In this document: one piece after another, positions 48,589 to 51,954 of the stretch
How the letters are laid out: each line of letters starts with the position of its first letter
Position numbering within the stretch: position 1 is the first letter of the stretch
Position numbers and translations under genes: made by a program
The notes under the pieces: model-generated
Seen by the model: the letters and a program-made list of their open reading frames with translations, nothing else
Told to the model about the DNA's origin: nothing
Databases searched by the model: none
NCBI GenBank assembly: GCA_021792455.1
Contig: JAJYUP010000009.1
Location: forward strand, 1 to 51,954
From: Actinomycetes bacterium
Lineage (GTDB): Bacteria; Actinomycetota; Thermoleophilia; Solirubrobacterales; Solirubrobacteraceae
Direction: 5' to 3'
DNA length: 51,954 bases

Positions 48589-49341
48589 GTGATCAGCGCC
48601 GGCGGGCAGAGCGGAACCCCCGCGCGGACGAGGCGCGTCGGGCACATGGGGGCGGCGCATCTCGCTCCGGCGAACACGCTGGAGGCGTTCGACGCTGCGC
48701 TTGCGGCTGGGGTTGACATGATCGAGTTCGACGTGCTCAGCGAGCGGGTCGACGGCATGGGCCCACTGTTTCTCGCACACGATTACGAGGCGCTGCGTGC
48801 CTCCGCGCGGGTTCCACTCGAGCTTGCGCTTCAGCACCTCTCAGGCCCGGAGTTCGGCGATGTCGAGTTCGATGTCGACCTCAAGCTGCCTGGGTACGGA
48901 CTGCGTGTCATCTCAGCGCTGATGGATGCTGGCCTGCTGCATCGCACGCTTCTCAGCACGACGTTCCACGAGGAGCTGCGCACGATCAGGGCGCAGTCGC
49001 CAGGGGTGCGCCTCGGGTGGTCTGTGCCCCGCGTTCGGAGGGACTACACCAAGCACGCGCTCACCTTCCTGCCTGCGGTTGCCCTGCTCCAAGTCGCCAG
49101 ACGAGCACTGCCGCGCCGGGCAGCGGCCGCGATAGGCACGGGCCGCGTCGACGCGATCATGGCTCACTGGCGCCTCGTCACGCCCGCTCTCCTCAGAGCC
49201 GTGCGGGGGTCTTGCGGGCAGCTGTATGTTTGGACCGTCGATGAGCCTTCCATCATCGAGAAGCTGCTTTCGATGAGCGTCGATGGGATCATCACGAACG
49301 ACCCACGCCTCTTTCGAGCGTCCCAGCCGACTGTTGCATGA
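48589..49341 (+). CDS. Glycerophosphodiester phosphodiesterase-family protein (divergent)
   Basis: 250 aa, GTG start, 39 bp after lhr. TIM barrel of the GDPD family, which hydrolyses deacylated phospholipids to glycerol 3-phosphate. Landmarks: RVGHMGAAHLAPANTLEAFD, AGVDMIEFDVLSE, FLAHDYEAL, VEFDVDLKLPG, LYVWTVDEPSIIEKLLSMSV and DGIITNDPRLF. The usual first motif is HRG..PENT; here it is HMG..PANT, so Arg and the first Glu are replaced. The usual ExK is DLK. The E-x-D and second His are kept. It belongs to a divergent actinobacterial-like subgroup, as far as I recall, so activity should not be assumed. Confidence 0.88.
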   Translation: MISAGGQSGTPARTRRVGHMGAAHLAPANTLEAFDAALAAGVDMIEFDVLSERVDGMGPLFLAHDYEALRASARVPLELALQHLSGPEFGDVEFDVDLKLPGYGLRVISALMDAGLLHRTLLSTTFHEELRTIRAQSPGVRLGWSVPRVRRDYTKHALTFLPAVALLQVARRALPRRAAAAIGTGRVDAIMAHWRLVTPALLRAVRGSCGQLYVWTVDEPSIIEKLLSMSVDGIITNDPRLFRASQPTVA

Positions 49342-49343
49342 TT

Positions 49344-49394
49344 CGACCGCCAGGAGGCTGCGACCGCCAGGAGGCTGCGACCGCCAAGAGGCGA
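49344..49394. repeat. 17-bp tandem repeat upstream of the Crp-family gene
   Basis: cgaccgccaggaggctg at 49344-49360 and 49361-49377 (identical), and a diverged third at 49378-49394. The unit is not a multiple of three and lies outside coding sequence. Confidence 0.95.
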
Positions 49395-49461
49395 CAGGCA
49401 CTGCTGCGGTCAGCGCACAGTCGCTGCGCCAACTCCCCTGCTGTGATGATATTCGCTCGCG

Positions 49462-50178
49462 ATGGCCAACGCAGCGATCGCAGGCATGCCCTCATCGACC
49501 GACGTCGTCGAACTGCTCCGCCGTGTGCCCGTCTTCTCCACGCTTCAGGGCGAGGATCTCGAGCGGATTGCGCAGGTCGCGGTGCCGCGCCGATTTGCTG
49601 CAGGCCAGGTCGTCTTCCGCAAGGGTGACGCAAGCGACACCTGCTACATCGTGCATTCGGGGAGCGCGCGGGCGGTCAGGGAGCATCCCGGGGGGCGGAC
49701 GATCACGCTTGCGACGTTCGCGCGCGGGGACATCTTCGGTGAGCTTGCGATGTTTGAGGACGAGCGACGCTCTGCGACGGTTGAGGCGATCGAGGAGATG
49801 GTCGCCGTCGCGGTGCTTGGGCCTGACATGCGCCGGCTCATGGGGAGGCATCCGGACATCTGCATGCGCCTCGTCATCGCTCTTGGCAGGCGCCTTCGGG
49901 AGACGAACGAGCGGCTCGCGAGGCAGTCCTTCCAGACCGTTCAGAGCCGTGTCGCGCTCGCCCTCGCGGAGCTCGCTCAGAGAGCGATCGCGGAAGGGGC
50001 ACCTGCAGCCGACGTTCCAGTGCTCATCACCCAGGCTGCGGTCGCCCAGCTCGCTGGATCATCGAGGGAGTCTGCCAGCCGCTTCCTCGCTGTGCTCGAG
50101 CGGGCCGGCGTCATAACCCAGAGGAGGGCCAAGATCATCGTCCACGATCCTGCTTCCCTCGAGGCCTACGTCTACTGA
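49462..50178 (+). CDS. Crp/Fnr-family transcriptional regulator
   Basis: 238 aa. N-terminal cyclic-nucleotide-binding fold: LLRRVPVFSTLQGEDLERIA, FRKGDASDTCYIVHSGSARA, and the phosphate-binding cassette GDIFGELAMFEDERRSATVE, which keeps the Gly-Glu-Leu and Arg-Ser residues of cAMP binders. Long dimer helix, then a C-terminal helix-turn-helix AQLAGSSRESASRFLAVLER. No cysteine cluster for an Fe-S centre is present, so a Crp/GlxR-like cAMP receptor is more likely than an Fnr oxygen sensor. Whether it is the global Crp cannot be told. Confidence 0.93.
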   Translation: MANAAIAGMPSSTDVVELLRRVPVFSTLQGEDLERIAQVAVPRRFAAGQVVFRKGDASDTCYIVHSGSARAVREHPGGRTITLATFARGDIFGELAMFEDERRSATVEAIEEMVAVAVLGPDMRRLMGRHPDICMRLVIALGRRLRETNERLARQSFQTVQSRVALALAELAQRAIAEGAPAADVPVLITQAAVAQLAGSSRESASRFLAVLERAGVITQRRAKIIVHDPASLEAYVY

Positions 50179-50268
50179 CGGTCACCATGCCTCTGTTCAG
50201 AGCAGTCCCGATGTCGTTCTCCCGGCTTCGCTGTCACCCCCATTCAACGCCGTTGCGCATCGGCTGAT

Positions 50269-50802
50269 ATGGATCGCACAGATCGTCGAAGCGAAGGGGA
50301 GGCGGGCATTCATCCTCGCTGCACAGAGATCGAGCGCTCGGCGGGCGGGGTCGTCATCGACCGGAACGAGGTCGTCGTTGTCGTGCCGAGACGGCGAGCG
50401 GCTGACGGCTCCAAGGTGCTTGGACTGCCGAAGGGACACGTCGATCCCTGCGAGACTGCGTTGGCGGCGGCGATCAGGGAGGTGCGGGAGGAGGCTGGCG
50501 TCGAGGTGCAGCACGTCGCGCCGCTTGGCGAGGTGCGCTACTGCTATCGGAGCGACCGCCGCGAGGTCGCGAAGATCGTGGTCTTCCACCTGTTCCGCTA
50601 TCTCGAAGGCGATCCGGCCAATCACGACGAAGAGATCGAGGAGGCCTTCTGGATGCCGCTTCAGGAGGCGGCGCATGCGCTCACCTACGACGGCGAACGG
50701 CAGATCCTCGAGCGGGCGATGATGCTCGTCGGCGCTTCGCCCGGTGCACCCCCTGCTTCACCGATGTGCCATCGGCTGCCAGATCAGACCGAAGACCGAT
50801 AG
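50269..50802 (+). CDS. NUDIX hydrolase
   Basis: 177 aa. The Nudix box is intact: GHVDPCETALAAAIREVREE followed by AGV, matching G-x5-E-x7-R-E-U-x-E-E-x-G-U. It is preceded by SAGGVVIDRNEVVVVVPRRR and GLPKGH. Typical substrates are nucleoside diphosphate derivatives or diadenosine polyphosphates; RSDRREVAKIVVFHLFRYLE suggests the Ap4A/MutT-like general group. No C-terminal phosphatase domain is fused. The last 25 residues are unconserved. The ASCH gene starts 10 bp later. Confidence 0.93.
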   Translation: MDRTDRRSEGEAGIHPRCTEIERSAGGVVIDRNEVVVVVPRRRAADGSKVLGLPKGHVDPCETALAAAIREVREEAGVEVQHVAPLGEVRYCYRSDRREVAKIVVFHLFRYLEGDPANHDEEIEEAFWMPLQEAAHALTYDGERQILERAMMLVGASPGAPPASPMCHRLPDQTEDR

Positions 50803-50812
50803 CCTGCATGCT

Positions 50813-51211
50813 GTGCAGGTCCTCAATTTCTACTCGACGATCTTTGCCGACGAGCTCAAGCGCGGCCGAAAGACCGCGACTATCAGGCTTGGGGACAAGT
50901 CGAGCAAGTACCGCAAGAACCAGCTCGTGCTCGTCACGATCGGCTACCAGTATTCGCCGCGGGAACGCATCTTCGAGGCGGTCATAGATCAGGTCGAGGT
51001 GATGAAGGTCGCGGACCTCTCGCCCAGGGACATAAAGCATGACAACCCTGAGTTTCGCCGCCACGAGGAGCTCATCAACTTCCTCGAGCAGATCTATGGG
51101 CGCAACGTCTCGATGGATGACACCGTCACCGTCGTGCGCTTCTCGCGGATCGTCGATCACCCTGCGGGGATGACGGAGGCTATGAAGGGCTTCGGCGGCG
51201 CTCAGAACTGA
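50813..51211 (+). CDS. ASCH/PUA-like domain protein
   Basis: 132 aa from GTG 50813. The core matches ASCH-type (PUA-like) RNA/nucleotide-binding domains: LNFYSTIFADELKRGRKTAT with the G-x-K-x-x-x-x-R pattern (GRKTATIR), GDKSSKYRKNQLVLVTIGYQ, and VRFSRIVDHPAG. It is in tandem with the NUDIX gene and probably co-transcribed. ASCH proteins are proposed translation or RNA-modification factors, and some hydrolyse modified cytidines; the specific role here is unknown. Confidence 0.85.
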   Translation: MQVLNFYSTIFADELKRGRKTATIRLGDKSSKYRKNQLVLVTIGYQYSPRERIFEAVIDQVEVMKVADLSPRDIKHDNPEFRRHEELINFLEQIYGRNVSMDDTVTVVRFSRIVDHPAGMTEAMKGFGGAQN

Positions 51212-51369
51212 GCGGTCGCCGTCTCGGAAGCCCTCCCCTCTCGAAAGCCGGTCGTTCGCGCACTCTCATCCGCTTCGACTCTCGCCATCCTGATCCCGGC
51301 TTTGCGGGTGCCGCGGGCTCACGCTCTCACGTGCTGCTGCACGGACTCTGCGCGCGCAGACACGCGCCC

Positions 51370-51396
51370 TTGGCACTCTGACGGTCAGAGTGCCAG
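51370..51396. promoter_or_regulatory. CIRCE element 1 (HrcA operator)
   Basis: TTGGCACTC, 9-bp spacer TGACGGTCA, GAGTGCCAG. It matches the CIRCE consensus TTAGCACTC-N9-GAGTGCTAA in arm sequence and spacing; the spacer is itself symmetric (TGAC/GTCA). It lies upstream of the -10 box. Confidence 0.93.
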
Positions 51397-51424
51397 CGTG
51401 CCGCCGATCATGCTCGCGCTCGGC

Positions 51425-51430
51425 TATATT
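51425..51430 (+). promoter_or_regulatory. Probable -10 box of groESL
   Basis: TATATT, strikingly AT-rich in this GC-rich context, between the two CIRCE elements and just upstream of CIRCE 2, so HrcA bound there would cover the transcription start. No good -35 match is visible 17 bp upstream. Confidence 0.6.
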
Positions 51431-51438
51431 GATCGGCG

Positions 51439-51465
51439 TTGGCACTCTCACACGACGAGTGCCGA
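51439..51465. promoter_or_regulatory. CIRCE element 2 (HrcA operator)
   Basis: TTGGCACTC, 9-bp spacer TCACACGAC, GAGTGCCGA. It is 69 bp downstream of element 1 and about 70 bp before the groES start, expected to lie in the 5' untranslated region. Confidence 0.93.
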
Positions 51466-51535
51466 CGGCACGGAGGCGCCCCGCGGTGAGGGGCGCCCAG
51501 CGCCAACTTCGACCTTGAGACATCGGAGGTATCAC

Positions 51536-51823
51536 ATGAATCTAAAGCCCCTGGGCGATCGCCTCATCGTGCGGGCCGTCGAGGAGGAGGAGACGACGGC
51601 AAGCGGCATCGTTCTCCCAGATACCGCGAAGGAGAAGCCGCAGAAGGGCAAGGTCCTCGCGGTTGGCGATGGCAAGATCGACGACTCGGGCAAGCGCATC
51701 CCGCTCGATGTCGCGGAGGGCGACGAAGTCATCTACAGCAAGTACGGCGGCACCGAGATCAAGGTCGACGGCGAGGAGCTGCTTGTGCTCCGCGAGTCTG
51801 ACGTTCTCGCGAAGGTCGCCTAG
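51536..51823 (+). CDS. groES: Co-chaperonin GroES
   Basis: 95 aa, the usual length. Starts [20 protein letters not shown] with GGAGGT 5 nt upstream. The mobile loop [20 protein letters not shown], which contacts GroEL, is intact, and the roof region [20 protein letters not shown] follows. Heptameric lid of the GroEL chamber. First gene of the heat-shock operon, repressed by HrcA through the two CIRCE sites. Confidence 0.98.
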   Translation: MNLKPLGDRLIVRAVEEEETTASGIVLPDTAKEKPQKGKVLAVGDGKIDDSGKRIPLDVAEGDEVIYSKYGGTEIKVDGEELLVLRESDVLAKVA

Positions 51824-51874
51824 GCGGGCGCAGCTGCTCGTCCAAATCGAGATTGCAAGGAGAACGAGAGAGAA

Positions 51875-51954
51875 ATGGCACACAAGGAGCTCAAGTACGA
51901 TGCCGAGGCGCGCAAGGCGCTCGAGGCTGGCGTTGACGCTGTCGCAAATGCGGT
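51875..51954 (+). CDS. groEL: Chaperonin GroEL (5' fragment; continues beyond window)
   Basis: Starts at ATG 51875, 51 bp after groES, with AGGAGAACGAG upstream. The 26 codons present (MAHKELKYDAEARKALEAGV then DAVANAV) match the GroEL N-terminus; the rest is outside the window. Confidence 0.95.
   Translation, partial: MAHKELKYDAEARKALEAGVDAVANA

Larger units (their letters stand above)
51212..51535. other. groESL promoter region
   Basis: About 320 bp without a gene. It holds two CIRCE operators (51370-51396 and 51439-51465), a TATATT -10-like box between them, and GGAGGT (51525-51530) ahead of groES. Confidence 0.8.

Overview
The window is about 52 kb of very GC-rich, densely coding bacterial chromosome with 46 called protein genes, two of them cut by the window edges, and one tRNA. 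An actinobacterium, most likely Thermoleophilia/Solirubrobacterales-like, fits best. The supporting signs are an InhA-like enoyl-ACP reductase, a PccB-type carboxyltransferase, a fused PafB-PafC-type WYL regulator, CtaG, an archaeal-type AspRS, Lhr, and groES under CIRCE control with many GTG starts. The taxon is inference from gene content only; nothing here is a marker rRNA. No prophage, insertion sequence, CRISPR array or resistance island was seen.

Layout. 1-6.1 kb: edge-truncated LysR regulator, tRNA-Ser(GCT), a polyprenyl-phosphate glycosyltransferase with a downstream repeat protein, a MarR regulator, and a B12-dependent acyl-CoA mutase whose active-site residues look isobutyryl-CoA-mutase-like. 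6.4-9.4 kb: 3-hydroxyacyl-CoA dehydrogenase and a soluble GAF histidine kinase/NarL response regulator pair. 9.4-10.2 kb: a long non-coding leader with two near-identical G-tract palindromes and three tandem hairpins. 10.2-18.4 kb: a tightly coupled fatty acid operon, fabD-fabH-fabG-acpP-fabF-accD-(118-aa unknown)-fabI-(acyl reductase-like SDR). 18.4-24.9 kb: HtrA-like lipoprotein protease, glutathione peroxidase with an extra C-terminal domain, PaaG-like crotonase, aldo/keto reductase, thioredoxin-TPR protein coupled to a DUF1599-like protein, and a possible secreted protein. 25.1-31.4 kb: amt-glnK, a helical-repeat protein, acyl-CoA synthetase, quinone oxidoreductase, ctaG. 31.4-43.4 kb: AspRS, PafBC-like regulator, rmlA-rmlD-(52-aa ORF)-rmlB, lipoprotein, MarR and ClC channel, IclR, XRE, UDG. 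43.4-52 kb: Lhr helicase, GDPD, Crp, NUDIX, ASCH, groES-groEL with two CIRCE operators.

The main functional theme is acyl metabolism. A complete FAS-II elongation set, except for the 3-hydroxyacyl-ACP dehydratase, sits with its own malonyl-CoA-forming carboxyltransferase and a terminal NAD-dependent acyl reductase-like enzyme. Several acyl-CoA enzymes (mutase, 3-hydroxyacyl-CoA dehydrogenase, crotonase, acyl-CoA synthetase) lie nearby.

The most distinctive window-wide signal is about sixteen short tandem duplications (units 14-66 bp) at gene ends, gene starts and linkers. Inside genes the units are multiples of 3 bp (18, 21, 33, 42, 66); at or beyond stop codons and between genes they often are not (14, 17, 20, 23, 28). 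Other points worth a second look are an Amt with Asp in place of the first pore histidine, a PII protein with Leu at position 51, a 118-aa low-complexity protein locked into the FAS operon, and a 52-aa membrane-peptide ORF bridging rmlD and rmlB.
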